From: an uncultured Kineothrix sp. | GTDB taxonomy: Bacteria; Bacillota; Clostridia; Lachnospirales; Lachnospiraceae | Length of the DNA stretch: 64,000 nucleotides | Assembly: GCA_910587275.1 (NCBI GenBank) | Contig: CAJUMD010000001.1 | Location: forward strand, 1 to 64,000 | Direction of reading: 5' to 3' | Part shown: positions 37,162 to 46,907 of the stretch, in pieces | Numbering within the stretch: the first letter of the stretch is position 1 | Layout: each line of letters begins with the position of its first letter | The notes under the pieces: model-generated | Told to the model about the DNA's origin: nothing | The model's input: only the letters and a program-made list of their open reading frames with translations | Database searches by the model: none | Position numbers and translations under genes: made by a program

Positions 37162-38256
37162 GTGGGGAAAAATCAACCGAAATATATGGAACTGGTCAAT
37201 TGGATACGGGAACAGGTGGAAGCAGGGAAATTCCGGCCGGGACAGAAGATGTATTCGGAAAACGAGTTAAAGGAAATGTTCCACCTAAGCAGACAGACGG
37301 TACGCCATGCCATAAGCGTACTGGAGAATGACGGTGTGCTCATCCGCAGGCAGGGAAGCGGTACCTATATCAATGACAGACGTCAGACGAACCTTAGGAA
37401 TAAAACGCGGATTTCCGTGGTGACAACCTATGTGGATGGTTATATTTTTCCCAAAACCATTCAAGGCATAGAAAATGTGCTGTTTGAGAATGGGTATTCG
37501 GTGCAGATTGCGTTTACCAATAACCAAATCGGCAGGGAAAAAACAATATTGGAAGATATTTTGAGCCGGGATGAAGTTGCGGGTGTGATTATGGAGACGG
37601 TAAAAAGCGGTATTCCGAACCCGAATCTGTCTTTGTATGGAAAATTACAGGCAAAAGGCATCCCGGTTATTTTTATTAACAGCTATTATCCGCTGCTCCC
37701 CATTCCGCATGTCTCGTTGAATGATAAAATGGCAGGGTACTGCGCGGCAAAGCACCTGCTGGACCGGGGGCACCGGAAAATCGGGGGGATTTTCAAACTG
37801 GATGACGGGCAGGGACATCAAAGATATGCCGGATATTTGGAGGCATTGACGGAAGCGGGCATGGAAATGGACGATTCCTGCATTCTTTGGGTGGATACGG
37901 TGGGAATGCAGAACCTGGAAGAAAGCAGGAGCCTGATTATGGGCAGGTTCCGCGGCTGTTCGGCAGTGGTATGCTACAATGACCAGATTGCTTTTGATTT
38001 TGTGGAAATACTGGCAAAAGAAGGAATCCATGTCCCGGAACATATTTCCGTGGTCAGTATCGACGATTCCGAACTGACCGTGTTAGGCGACGTGGCGCTG
38101 ACTTCCGTGCCGCATCCCATGGACAGGCTGGGCGAGAAAGCGGCGATTAATCTGCTGCAGATGATTGGGAATCCGGCGTTTGACGCCACATACGAATTTG
38201 ATGCACAGGTGGTGGTGAGGGATTCGGTGAAGACATTGGAACCGGAGGAAGCGTAA
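37162..38256 (+). CDS. GntR/LacI chimeric repressor, AraR type
   Basis: A 364-residue regulator: a GntR winged helix at 1-75 (FRPGQKMYSENELKEMFHLS, RQTVRHAISVLENDGVLIRR) joined to a LacI-type sugar-binding domain (ISVVTTYVDGYIFPKTIQGI and VVCYNDQIAF). This fusion defines AraR, the arabinose repressor of Bacillus. TTGTA/TACAA palindromes of the AraR kind lie upstream of araA and of the adjacent chvE operon, so it is the best candidate to bind them. The GTG start at 37162 lacks a close ribosome binding site; initiation at an ATT near 37138 is possible. Confidence 0.88.
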   Translation: MGKNQPKYMELVNWIREQVEAGKFRPGQKMYSENELKEMFHLSRQTVRHAISVLENDGVLIRRQGSGTYINDRRQTNLRNKTRISVVTTYVDGYIFPKTIQGIENVLFENGYSVQIAFTNNQIGREKTILEDILSRDEVAGVIMETVKSGIPNPNLSLYGKLQAKGIPVIFINSYYPLLPIPHVSLNDKMAGYCAAKHLLDRGHRKIGGIFKLDDGQGHQRYAGYLEALTEAGMEMDDSCILWVDTVGMQNLEESRSLIMGRFRGCSAVVCYNDQIAFDFVEILAKEGIHVPEHISVVSIDDSELTVLGDVALTSVPHPMDRLGEKAAINLLQMIGNPAFDATYEFDAQVVVRDSVKTLEPEEA

Positions 38257-38361
38257 GCGGCGGGAGGGGACGGAAAAGGATGGCTTGAATGGGCGGCTGG
38301 CAGGCGTACAGCCGTCTGTTTTGCCGTCCGGGCAATAACGGAAAAGGGAAGGGGGACAACG

Positions 38362-39861
38362 ATGGCGGGACATCCGGAAAACGGAAAAATTAAATATCCC
38401 CTGCGGGTGAAAATGCTGGCGCTGGTGCTGACGGCGATGCTTCCCCTGCTGGGAATCGCCATATACCTGATCGCCGCGCTGGTGGATTACCGGAATGTTT
38501 ATGACAGTATTGTCAGTAACATGACGGTGGCGAATAATTATAACCTGGATTTCAAGGATGAAATGGACGAGAGCATTTATAAGCTGGTGGTGGGATATGT
38601 ATCCTTTGATAACATCCATGAGGATGTTACGCTGAAAAATCCTTATTCCCTCATCGATGAACTGCGGGCGGAGTTCACGAATCTGATGGGGATTACCACG
38701 GACCGGGAGAGCCGCGTATGGCTGCAAAGCCTGCTGCGGAATATCGATACACTGGAAGACCGGGTGGACGATATCCGCATCAATGTGGAGCAGGGAGGCA
38801 GGTACGATGAAAATGTCAAGATGCTGGACAATAATATTTATATCCTGACCGAACTGATTCAGGACGATATCCAGTATTATATTTATTACCAGACCAGGAG
38901 CATCGAGCGGCTGAGCGCACAATTGAATAAACAGGTCAGTTCTTTCATCATGCTCTGCGTGGTGCTGGTGGCGGTAATCGTGACGGGGGTCGTCACCATT
39001 ACGCTCCTTCTTTTGAAAAGCATAACCAATCCTTTGGAAAAACTATGCCGCATTACGGGACAGATTTCCAACGGGGATTTTAACGTGCGGGCGAAGATTA
39101 ATACCATGGATGAAATCGGCATCCTGTCGGACAGCGTGGATAATATGACGGAAAAGCTGGAAATTATGGTGAAACAGATTAAGGACGATGAAAGAAAGAT
39201 GCGGCATGCCGAGCTGCGGCTTTTGCAGGAACAGATCAATCCCCACTTCCTGTACAATACGCTGGACACCATTATATGGCTGATTGAGGGGAATGACACG
39301 GACCGGGCGGTCAGTATGGTGGTATCGCTTTCGGAATTTTTCCGGCTGGTACTCAGCAAGGGAAAGGAATACATTACCATCAGGGAAGAAGAACTGCATA
39401 TCCGCAGTTATTTGGAAATTCAGCAGGTGCGTTACCGGGATATCCTGGATTTTGGGATTCACATTTCCCCCGAAATTTATGATTACCGCATTTTAAAACT
39501 GACACTCCAGCCGTTGGTGGAAAATTCCCTCTATCATGGCATTAAATATAAGCGCGCCAAGGGGAAAGTTACGGTGGAAGGCAGAAAGGAGGGCGGCTGC
39601 ATTCATTTCTCGGTTGAGGACAACGGTGTGGGGATGGACGTAGGGGAACTGGCAAAACTGCGGGAGGAAATTGCCCGTCCCTGCAAGGAAACGGAAAAGG
39701 GATTCGGACTGGCGAATGTAAACGAACGCATCCGCATGAATTTCGGTATGCAGTACGGAATGGAAATCCATTCGGTAAAAGGGGAGGGAACCCGGGTTGA
39801 CATAACGATTCCCTCACAGCGGCTGGATAATCCGGCACGGGAGGAAACGGAAAATGGATGA
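38362..39861 (+). CDS. sensor histidine kinase, LytS/YesM type
   Basis: A 499-residue membrane kinase. TM1 at about 18-42, a helical external domain at about 45-190, TM2 at about 195-218, HAMP at about 219-272, then the His_kinase domain with H295 in QINPHFLYNTLD and an ATPase domain with VEDNGVGMD and GFGLANVNERIRM. Kinases of this kind pair with YesN/AraC response regulators to control sugar uptake. GGGAAGGGGG precedes the ATG. It overlaps the binding-protein gene by eight bases, so a shared signal path is likely. Confidence 0.93.
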   Translation: MAGHPENGKIKYPLRVKMLALVLTAMLPLLGIAIYLIAALVDYRNVYDSIVSNMTVANNYNLDFKDEMDESIYKLVVGYVSFDNIHEDVTLKNPYSLIDELRAEFTNLMGITTDRESRVWLQSLLRNIDTLEDRVDDIRINVEQGGRYDENVKMLDNNIYILTELIQDDIQYYIYYQTRSIERLSAQLNKQVSSFIMLCVVLVAVIVTGVVTITLLLLKSITNPLEKLCRITGQISNGDFNVRAKINTMDEIGILSDSVDNMTEKLEIMVKQIKDDERKMRHAELRLLQEQINPHFLYNTLDTIIWLIEGNDTDRAVSMVVSLSEFFRLVLSKGKEYITIREEELHIRSYLEIQQVRYRDILDFGIHISPEIYDYRILKLTLQPLVENSLYHGIKYKRAKGKVTVEGRKEGGCIHFSVEDNGVGMDVGELAKLREEIARPCKETEKGFGLANVNERIRMNFGMQYGMEIHSVKGEGTRVDITIPSQRLDNPAREETENG

Positions 39862-40909
39862 AAAATATATTAATTGGAAAACGGAGGGGATATTCCGGTT
39901 AGGGAGCGCGGCGCTGTGCCTGTTCCTGCTGGTTTTTACCTGCGGCTGCGGTATTTTCAGCAGCGTATCGGTAGAAGATGCGGAAGGGGATGGGTACGGG
40001 GGAGAAAACGACAACCTGGTGGTGGTTGGATTTTCCCAGATTGGCAGCGAATCCGTATGGCGGACAGCCCATACCGCGTCCATCCAGGCAGCGCTTACGA
40101 AGGAAAACGGCTATTTTCTTATTTTTGACAATGCAAGACAGAAGCAGGAGAACCAGATTAAGGCGCTGCGCAGTTTTATTTCCCAAAGAGTGGACTATAT
40201 CGTCTTTTCCCCTGTGACGGAAAGCGGATGGGATACAGTGCTGGAGGAAGCGAAGGAGGCGGGGATTCCGGTAATCCTTATGGACCGTATGGTGGATGTG
40301 GAGGACGACTCCCTCTATACCACTTGGATTGGACCCGATACGGAGGAGGAAGGCAGGAAAGCCGGAAGATGGCTGGAAGAATATTTAAAGATGTCGGGAA
40401 GGCAAAAGGAGGACATTAATATCGTGGTCTTGCAGGGAACGCTGAGTTCCTCGTCTCAGCGGGGCAGAAGCGCCGGCTTTGCGGAGATTGCCAACCGGTA
40501 TGTGAACTGGCATATTTTGGGACAGAGGAGCGGGGAGTTTACCGTGGCAAAGGGGAAAGAGGTCATGGAGCAGTTTTTGGAAAAGTATCCCGACATCGAT
40601 GTGGTCGTATCGCAGAACGACGATATGACGTTTGGGGCGGTGGAAGCCATAGAGGAGAGCGGCAGGAAAGTGGGTAGGGACGGCGGTATCATCATCCTCT
40701 CCTTCGATGCCGTGAAGGATGCCCTGCGCATGGTGGAAACGGGGCAGATTGCCGTGGATGTGGAATGCAATCCGGAACAGGGCGAGTATCTTGCGGAGGT
40801 AATCGGTATACTGGAACGGGGGGAGAAATTGGAAAAGGCATACGTGGTGGAAGAAAAAGTGTTTACGATGGAAAACGTGTCGAAATATATGAATGACAGG
40901 AGCTATTGA
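39854..40909 (+). CDS. sugar-binding protein coupled to the histidine kinase
   Basis: A 351-residue exported protein of the Peripla_BP_4 (LacI-like) fold. The signal segment is LGSAALCLFLLVFTCGCG, an imperfect lipobox. It is similar to the YtfQ-type binding protein at 44169: both have the motif GWDTVLEEAKEAGIPVI or a close variant, and WRTA after VGFSQIGSES. It lies between kinase and regulator genes with overlapping ends, not next to a permease. The inferred role is to present a sugar to the kinase rather than to feed a transporter. Confidence 0.88.
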   Translation: MDEKYINWKTEGIFRLGSAALCLFLLVFTCGCGIFSSVSVEDAEGDGYGGENDNLVVVGFSQIGSESVWRTAHTASIQAALTKENGYFLIFDNARQKQENQIKALRSFISQRVDYIVFSPVTESGWDTVLEEAKEAGIPVILMDRMVDVEDDSLYTTWIGPDTEEEGRKAGRWLEEYLKMSGRQKEDINIVVLQGTLSSSSQRGRSAGFAEIANRYVNWHILGQRSGEFTVAKGKEVMEQFLEKYPDIDVVVSQNDDMTFGAVEAIEESGRKVGRDGGIIILSFDAVKDALRMVETGQIAVDVECNPEQGEYLAEVIGILERGEKLEKAYVVEEKVFTMENVSKYMNDRSY

Positions 40910-40911
40910 AC

Positions 40912-42528
40912 ATGCTGAAAGTATTTTTGGTGGAAGACGAAAGCGTGGTAAGAGAAGGACTGCGGGACAATATTGCATGGCAGCAGTACGGATACCAGTT
41001 TGCGGGGGAAGCCAGCGACGGGGAAATGGCGCTGCCGCTGATTCGCAAGCTGCGTCCCGATGTGCTGATTACGGATATTAAGATGCCGTTTATGGACGGA
41101 CTGGCGCTGAGCCGTATGGTCAGCCAGGAGTTTCCGCAGACGAAAATCGTCATTATCAGCGGATATGATGACTTTGAGTACGCCCGTCAGGCGATTTCCG
41201 TTGGTGTGGAACAATACCTCTTAAAGCCGGTAACAAGGATGAACCTGCAGAAAGTGCTGCAGGAAATCCGTGGGAAGATTGAGAACGAACGGGAACAGGA
41301 GAATTACATTGAGAAGTTCCGCAAGGAAATGCAGGAATACGAACAGTTTTCCCGCAGGAACTTTTTTGAAAAGCTGTTCGGCGGACATCTGTCGGTACAG
41401 GAAATCTATGAAGAAGCGCAGAAACTGTCCCTGGAGCTGGATGCTGCCTGTTATAACCTTGCCATGGTGAACCTTTGGGAGAAGAAGAACCCGGAGGGAA
41501 GGGGGAAAGACCTCGGGCTTGCAGAACGGAAACAGGAGGAACTGATGCACTATTTTATGCGTTATCCCGAATACCTTGTTTTCCGTTGGAACATTACCAC
41601 CCATGGTATTTTGATGAAGGGCGAGATGCAGCAGATGGAGGAGCTGAGTACAAGGTGCGTCAATAACATCAGCCGTATCTGTAACGAGCCGGACATGGAG
41701 TGGTACCTTGCGGTGGGGGACCCGGTGGAGCGTGTCAGCCTCCTGCCCGAATGTTATAACAGGGTAAACCATACGCTTTCCTACCGTTTCTTAAAGCCGA
41801 GGGAACATGTGCTGGCGTACCGTGGGGCGGATAACGAAAACCACGGGCAGGAAGAAGGCGGGCTGGGCGGTGTGGACATTGCCAAAACGGACCCGGAAAT
41901 CATCAAGGGTTTCCTGATGCGGGGGCAGCAGGACGAGCTGGAGGACTTTGTGGACAGTTATCTGGAAAGCCAAAAGGATGCGCTCCGCTCCAAGCTGTTC
42001 CGCGATTACCTGATGCTCAGTATCCGTTTTACGGCAATCGCTTATGCGGAATCCCTGGGGTTTACCCAGGAGGAACTTTTGGGGAACGCCTGGACGGACA
42101 AGATGCAGAACTTAAGCCTGGACAGGAAAGACATGAAACCTTACATGATGAGCCTGCTGGGGAAGGCAATCGAGCTGGGCAGCAGGGAAAGGGACAGCCA
42201 GGGGAAGAAAATCATCCAAAAGGCGCTGGATTACATCGAGGATAATTTTGCGCAGGAAGCCCTGTCCTTAAATGCGGCGGCACAGGCGGCGAATGTCAGC
42301 GCCAACTATTTAAGCGCCCTGTTCAGCCAGGAAAAGAAGACTACGTTTACCGAATATGTGACGCAGAAACGGATGGAGGCGGCGAAGAGGTTGCTGCGGG
42401 GAACGGAAAAACATTCCGGCGAAATTGCGGCGGAAGTAGGGTTTAAAGATCCCCACTATTTCAGCTTTGTGTTTAAAAAGACACAGGGCTGCACCCCGAG
42501 GGAATACCGTACCGGTACAAAGGGGTAA
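40912..42528 (+). CDS. response regulator with AraC-type DNA-binding domain (YesN type)
   Basis: A 538-residue regulator. The receiver occupies 1-120 with D55 as phosphoacceptor (LITDIKMPFMDG). A long middle region of unknown fold (about 130-425) follows, then two AraC HTH motifs at about 435-535 (LNAAAQAANVSANYLSALFS and IAAEVGFKDPHYFSFVFKKT). The ATG at 40912 has AGGAG nine bases before it; the in-frame TTG at 40906 overlaps the previous stop. It probably activates the ABC transporter at 44169-49007. Confidence 0.94.
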   Translation: MLKVFLVEDESVVREGLRDNIAWQQYGYQFAGEASDGEMALPLIRKLRPDVLITDIKMPFMDGLALSRMVSQEFPQTKIVIISGYDDFEYARQAISVGVEQYLLKPVTRMNLQKVLQEIRGKIENEREQENYIEKFRKEMQEYEQFSRRNFFEKLFGGHLSVQEIYEEAQKLSLELDAACYNLAMVNLWEKKNPEGRGKDLGLAERKQEELMHYFMRYPEYLVFRWNITTHGILMKGEMQQMEELSTRCVNNISRICNEPDMEWYLAVGDPVERVSLLPECYNRVNHTLSYRFLKPREHVLAYRGADNENHGQEEGGLGGVDIAKTDPEIIKGFLMRGQQDELEDFVDSYLESQKDALRSKLFRDYLMLSIRFTAIAYAESLGFTQEELLGNAWTDKMQNLSLDRKDMKPYMMSLLGKAIELGSRERDSQGKKIIQKALDYIEDNFAQEALSLNAAAQAANVSANYLSALFSQEKKTTFTEYVTQKRMEAAKRLLRGTEKHSGEIAAEVGFKDPHYFSFVFKKTQGCTPREYRTGTKG

Positions 42529-42559
42529 GGCACGTCCGGGACTTGCCTGCGGGCAATAT

Positions 42560-43633
42560 TCAGCAGGGGGCGTCGCTTTCCCGTCGGACGAGCCGCCAGG
42601 GCAGTTCCAGGGAAGCAGCAGGGACGCCCTGTATCATACGCAGCAGGCATTGGACGGCGGCGTTTCCCATTTCGTGGTTCCGGTGGGAGAGGGTCGTGAG
42701 CCGGACAGGGGATATTTCACAGAGATAACTGTTGTCGAAACCGGCAACGGAAAGATTCGCAGGCACTTGTATGCCTGCGTATTTTAATTCCCTGACCAGC
42801 CAGTAGGCGATTTCGTCGTTGTGGCAGACTACGGCAGAACAGTCTTTGAGCTGGCGGTGGAGGAAGGCGGTCAGGAATAAGGTGTCCGATTTGCGCTCCA
42901 GCGCGGTTAATTCCATTTGGGTGTACCATAGAATCCGTTCGTCCGGAAGCTCCACCGCGAAATCCCGCAGGGCGGCGGACAGTCCCCGGTAGCGTTCCAG
43001 CCCCTGCAGGTCGTCCAGTTTGAAGATGCCCGCGATGTTTTTATGGTTGTTTTGGAGGAAATGTTTTCCCAGCAGATAGCCGCCGTAGTAATCGTCGCTT
43101 TTCACGTGGCAGCATTTGGAATCCGCCGGATAGCCGCCATGGAGGAACAGGACGGAAATGCCCTGCTCCCGCAGCCGCCCGTACAGGTCCAGGTTGGGAT
43201 TGGGCAGGGCGGTTTTACAGCCTTCCATGAGGATACCGCGGATGGGGCGGCGGAGAAGCTCCGTTAAAATCCGGCGTTCTAACGCCACTTGCCCGTGGTG
43301 GGAGAACAGCCGTACCGAATATCCCCGGTGTCCCAGGGCGGATTTCATGTCCGCAATCAGCGAGGGGTAGATATATTCTTCCTCCTCCGAAACCACAATG
43401 GCGATTTCATTGGAGCCGGAAGCCAGCCCCGTGGCGAAGGAACCGCTTCCCTGTCTTTTTTCGATTAAACCTTCTTCTTCCAACAGGCGCAGTGCCTGTC
43501 TTACCGTTTGGCGGCTGAAACCGTACTTTCTGCAGAGTTCGTTTTCCGACGGCAGTTTGTAGATGCCGTGTCCCGTATGTTCCAGGATCTGTTCCCGCAG
43601 TGATTTTGCTAAATCCATATATTTGGCAGCCAT
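42560..43633 (-). CDS. second GntR/LacI chimeric repressor, AraR type
   Basis: A 357-residue paralogue of the regulator at 37162. GntR winged helix at 1-72 (YKLPSENELCRKYGFSRQTV), then a LacI-type ligand domain with GILMEGCKTALPNPNLDLYG, IAGIFKLDDLQGLERYRG and SAVVCHNDEIA. GGAGG lies eight bases before the ATG. It is divergent from the YtfQ-type transporter, from which it is separated by 535 bp, so that operon is its likely target. Whether it binds the same palindromes as the first repressor is unknown. Confidence 0.9.
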   Translation of the reverse strand: MAAKYMDLAKSLREQILEHTGHGIYKLPSENELCRKYGFSRQTVRQALRLLEEEGLIEKRQGSGSFATGLASGSNEIAIVVSEEEEYIYPSLIADMKSALGHRGYSVRLFSHHGQVALERRILTELLRRPIRGILMEGCKTALPNPNLDLYGRLREQGISVLFLHGGYPADSKCCHVKSDDYYGGYLLGKHFLQNNHKNIAGIFKLDDLQGLERYRGLSAALRDFAVELPDERILWYTQMELTALERKSDTLFLTAFLHRQLKDCSAVVCHNDEIAYWLVRELKYAGIQVPANLSVAGFDNSYLCEISPVRLTTLSHRNHEMGNAAVQCLLRMIQGVPAASLELPWRLVRRESDAPC

Positions 43634-43710
43634 GGGGAGCCTCCTTCTGTTCCGGCTATATTGTTGGGCGCCTGTTTCACTTCAGCGCTTTTGACTTCCT
43701 GTCTCTTATT

Positions 43711-43739
43711 ATATTATAGCGGCAAAATCCTTCCGTCAA
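43711..43739 (-). promoter_or_regulatory. promoter of the second AraR-type gene
   Basis: The minus strand reads TTGACG (43739-43734), a 17-bp spacer and TAATAT (43716-43711), about 80 bp before the start codon. Confidence 0.6.
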
Positions 43740-44044
43740 AAGGATAAATCTAACTTTTGTTCTTTTTATCTGGTATATTTTTATCCTTTGCGGAATAAAA
43801 AATTAACAAACTGATATGGAAAAATGAATAAATTATGAACGAAAGGGTAATTTCACAAAGACAAAAAAACGGGAAATACGGAAAGAAAATCATAAATAAG
43901 CAAAATAATATACAAAAAACGTAAAATTTTAAACAAAAGATAAAAAAACCAATCTTTGGGACGGACTTGTATTGCGAAAAGATGAAATAAGTAAAACTTG
44001 TATTGTTTAGCCCGACGAACTTAAGAAAATCAAAGATTTTGACA

Positions 44045-44072
44045 TTGATGGAGAGGCGTTTCATCGTATAAA
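44045..44072 (+). promoter_or_regulatory. promoter of the YtfQ-type transporter operon
   Basis: TTGATG, a 16-bp spacer and TATAAA, about 95 bp before the ytfQ start. The region 43740-44044 upstream is AT-rich; two ACTTGTATTG words near 43965 and 43995 are the only repeats seen. No gene is visible there. Confidence 0.55.
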
Positions 44073-44089
44073 GTAAACTTATCAGCAAA

Positions 44090-44120
44090 GTCATAATTTG
44101 TAAATTTATAAAATTATGAC
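44090..44120 (+). promoter_or_regulatory. inverted repeat downstream of the ytfQ promoter
   Basis: GTCATAATTT (44090-44099) and AAATTATGAC (44111-44120) form perfect 10-bp arms around an 11-bp centre containing GTAAATTTATA. The position, about 10-40 bp past the expected transcription start, suits an operator. It differs from the TTGTA/TACAA sites. Confidence 0.5.
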
Positions 44121-44168
44121 GGAAACAGAAAATGGCTGAAACAGAAAAAGAAAAGGGAGGATTTCAAA

Positions 44169-45296
44169 ATGTTAAGAAAAAAATTGGCAGTATTGTTTGC
44201 AGCGGCAATGGTTGCAGCTACCGTGGCAGGATGCGGCGGCGGGGATACACCGGCAGCGGCACCGGCGGAAACGGCTCCGGCAGCAGACACGGAGGCACCG
44301 GCAGAACCGGCTCCGAAAGAGGAAGCGGCGGCACCGGCGGAAACGGCTCCGGCAGAGGATACGGCGGCAGACACTGCAGCAGCGGGCGGTACCATCAGCG
44401 TAGGTTATGCACAGGTTGGTCATGAGTCCGACTGGCGTACCGCAAACACACAGAATTACCAAAACACGTTTACGGCAGAGAACGGCTATGAATTACAGTT
44501 GGTGGACTGTGACAATGACAATGCGGCACAGTTGGAAGCAGTACGTAACTTCATCGGTCAGGAACTGGATTATATCGTAATTGCCCCGATTGAAACCGCC
44601 GGATGGGATACTGTCCTTCAGGAAGCAAAGGATGCCGGTATTCCGGTCATCATTGCTGACCGTGAAATCGATGCGGACGCTTCCATGTATGACGCATGGG
44701 TAGGAACCAATACCAAGAACGAAGGCGTGACGGCAGGTAACTGGCTGGCGGAATACCTGGACGGCAAAGAAGCGAACATCCTTGTCATCGAAGGTACCGT
44801 TGGTGCATCCGCTGCACTGGGACGTTCCGAAGGCTTTAACGAGGTGGCTGCTTCCCACAGCGAGTGGAAAATCCTTGATTCCCAGTCCGGTGACTTTACA
44901 CAGGCAGGCGGACAGGAAGTTATGGAATCCTTCATTAAATCTTACGAAGGACAGTTCAACGTAGTGGTATGCCATAACGATAACGAAGCGTACGGCGCAA
45001 TGGATGCCATGGACGCAGCGGGCATTACCTACGGCGTGGGCGGCGACGTGATTCTGATTTCCTTCGATGCAACTCACGATGGTTTACAGTATACGCTTGA
45101 CGGAAAGATTAACTGCAACGTGGAATGTAACCCGATTCAGGCAGAGGTTGTGGCATCCGTTATTCAGGCGATGAACTCCGGTTCCGCATATGAAGCGACC
45201 ACACTGGTTAACGATGAAGCGTTTGTTGCACCGGGCATCACCAGCCAGTACGCAACGACAATGACAGAAGAAATATTGGCAGGCCGTGCATACTAA
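44169..45296 (+). CDS. ytfQ: sugar-binding lipoprotein, YtfQ type
   Basis: A 375-residue lipoprotein with signal peptide and lipobox TVAGC, a linker of about 45 residues rich in Ala, Pro and Glu, then a periplasmic-binding domain. Family-like segments are VGYAQVGHESDWRTANTQNY, GWDTVLQEAKDAGIPVIIAD and VVVCHNDNEAYGAMDAM. E. coli YtfQ binds galactofuranose; related proteins bind arabinofuranose, which fits the arabinose operon here. GGAGG precedes the ATG. It is followed by an attenuator hairpin, then ATPase and two permeases. Confidence 0.9.
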   Translation: MLRKKLAVLFAAAMVAATVAGCGGGDTPAAAPAETAPAADTEAPAEPAPKEEAAAPAETAPAEDTAADTAAAGGTISVGYAQVGHESDWRTANTQNYQNTFTAENGYELQLVDCDNDNAAQLEAVRNFIGQELDYIVIAPIETAGWDTVLQEAKDAGIPVIIADREIDADASMYDAWVGTNTKNEGVTAGNWLAEYLDGKEANILVIEGTVGASAALGRSEGFNEVAASHSEWKILDSQSGDFTQAGGQEVMESFIKSYEGQFNVVVCHNDNEAYGAMDAMDAAGITYGVGGDVILISFDATHDGLQYTLDGKINCNVECNPIQAEVVASVIQAMNSGSAYEATTLVNDEAFVAPGITSQYATTMTEEILAGRAY

Positions 45297-45314
45297 TATT
45301 GGATAGGCGGGTAT

Positions 45315-45354
45315 GGGAGGGATTCCTGGAATGCGGGTTCCCTCCCTGCTTTTT
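45315..45354 (+). terminator. intra-operon hairpin after ytfQ
   Basis: A perfect 8-bp stem GGGAGGGA/TCCCTCCC (45315-45322 and 45339-45346) with a T5 tract after GC. It mirrors the hairpin after the chvE gene and probably keeps the binding protein in excess. Confidence 0.75.
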
Positions 45355-45383
45355 CAGATAGGAAAAAATGGAGGAGGTCAAGG

Positions 45384-46907
45384 ATGGAGAAAAATATCGT
45401 TTTAACGATGCGGGGGATATGCATGACTTTCCCTGGGGTAAAGGCCTTGGACAATGTGGATTTCACGTTGCGCAAGGGGGAAATCCGGGCGCTTATGGGG
45501 GAAAACGGGGCAGGTAAGTCCACCCTGATCAAATGCCTGACGGGGGTAAACAAGTTTGAGGCAGGAGAAATCCATGTGGACGGCATTGAGGGTCCCATTG
45601 TCAATAAGGATACCCTTGACGCCCAGAAAAAAGGAATTTCCACTGTGTATCAGGAAGTAAACTTATGTCCGAACCTGTCCGTTGCGGAAAATCTGTATAT
45701 CGGGCGTGAGCCTTTGACAAAGATTGGAACGGTTAACCGCCGTAAGATGAATGAAATGGCGGCACAATTAATGAAGGATTTGGACTTGGACATAGAAGTG
45801 ACGCAGAATTTGGAAAATTATTCACTGGCATTGCAGCAAATGATTGCAATTGCCCGTGCTGTCGATATGAAAAGTAAGGTTTTGATTTTGGATGAGCCCA
45901 CTTCTTCGCTGGATGACCACGAAGTGAGCCTTTTGTTCAAAATGATGCGCAGGCTGCGGGAACAGGGCGTAGGCATCGTGTTTGTTACCCACTTTTTGGA
46001 GCAGGTATACGAGGTATGCGACGGTATTACCGTACTGCGTAACGGGACACTGGTGGGGGAATATACAGTAGAGGAACTGCCCCGCGTAAAACTGGTGGCA
46101 GCCATGATGGGTAAGGATTTTGACGATTTGGCATCCATCAAACCGGAAGGCGAGAAGGACACGTCCCACGCGCCTTTGGAAATTGAAGCAAGAGGTTTGG
46201 GCCATGCGGGCAAGATTAAGCCCTTTAACCTGGATATCCACAAAGGGGAAGTGGTGGGGCTGACCGGACTGCTCGGAAGCGGCAGGAGCGAGCTTGCCCG
46301 CGTTATCTACGGTGCGGACCGGGCACAGAGCGGAACCCTTAAGGTGGACGGGAAAGAAGTGAACATCAAGAGTCCGCTGGATGCCATGAACCTGGGCATG
46401 GGTCTTCTCCCTGACGACCGTAAGGAGGAAGGCATCATCGGGGATCTGTCGGTGCGTGAAAATATCATCCTTGCCATGCAGGCGAAGCTGGGAATCTTTA
46501 AACGCATCCCCATGGCGAAACAGATAGAGATTGCGGATCAATACATAGAAATGCTGAGCATAAAGACGGCAAGCAGGGAGACGTTAATCAAACAGCTTTC
46601 CGGCGGTAACCAGCAGAAAGTCATTCTGGCGAGATGGCTGGCGACCAATCCGGATTTTCTCGTGCTGGATGAACCCACGAGGGGGATTGACATCGGAACA
46701 AAAACGGAAATCCAAAAGCTGGTTATTAAGCTGGCGGATGAGGGCAAGAGCCTGATATTTATTTCTTCCGAAGTGGAGGAAATGCTGCGTACCTGCAACC
46801 GCCTGGCGGTGCTGCGCGACGGTGAAAAAGTAGGGGAGCTGAATGTGGACGAAATGTCACAGGAAGGTGTCATGAAAGCGATTGCGGGAGGTGGAGCGAA
46901 TGGGTAA
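45384..46907 (+). CDS. ytfR: sugar ABC transporter ATP-binding protein, YtfR type
   Basis: A 507-residue CUT2 ATPase with two nucleotide-binding domains. NBD1 has [34 protein letters not shown] and LILDEPTSSLDDHE. NBD2 has [35 protein letters not shown] and [16 protein letters not shown] precedes the ATG. It works with the two permeases that follow, giving a heteromeric channel as in E. coli YtfQRT-YjfF. The gene is intact. Confidence 0.93.
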   Translation: MEKNIVLTMRGICMTFPGVKALDNVDFTLRKGEIRALMGENGAGKSTLIKCLTGVNKFEAGEIHVDGIEGPIVNKDTLDAQKKGISTVYQEVNLCPNLSVAENLYIGREPLTKIGTVNRRKMNEMAAQLMKDLDLDIEVTQNLENYSLALQQMIAIARAVDMKSKVLILDEPTSSLDDHEVSLLFKMMRRLREQGVGIVFVTHFLEQVYEVCDGITVLRNGTLVGEYTVEELPRVKLVAAMMGKDFDDLASIKPEGEKDTSHAPLEIEARGLGHAGKIKPFNLDIHKGEVVGLTGLLGSGRSELARVIYGADRAQSGTLKVDGKEVNIKSPLDAMNLGMGLLPDDRKEEGIIGDLSVRENIILAMQAKLGIFKRIPMAKQIEIADQYIEMLSIKTASRETLIKQLSGGNQQKVILARWLATNPDFLVLDEPTRGIDIGTKTEIQKLVIKLADEGKSLIFISSEVEEMLRTCNRLAVLRDGEKVGELNVDEMSQEGVMKAIAGGGANG

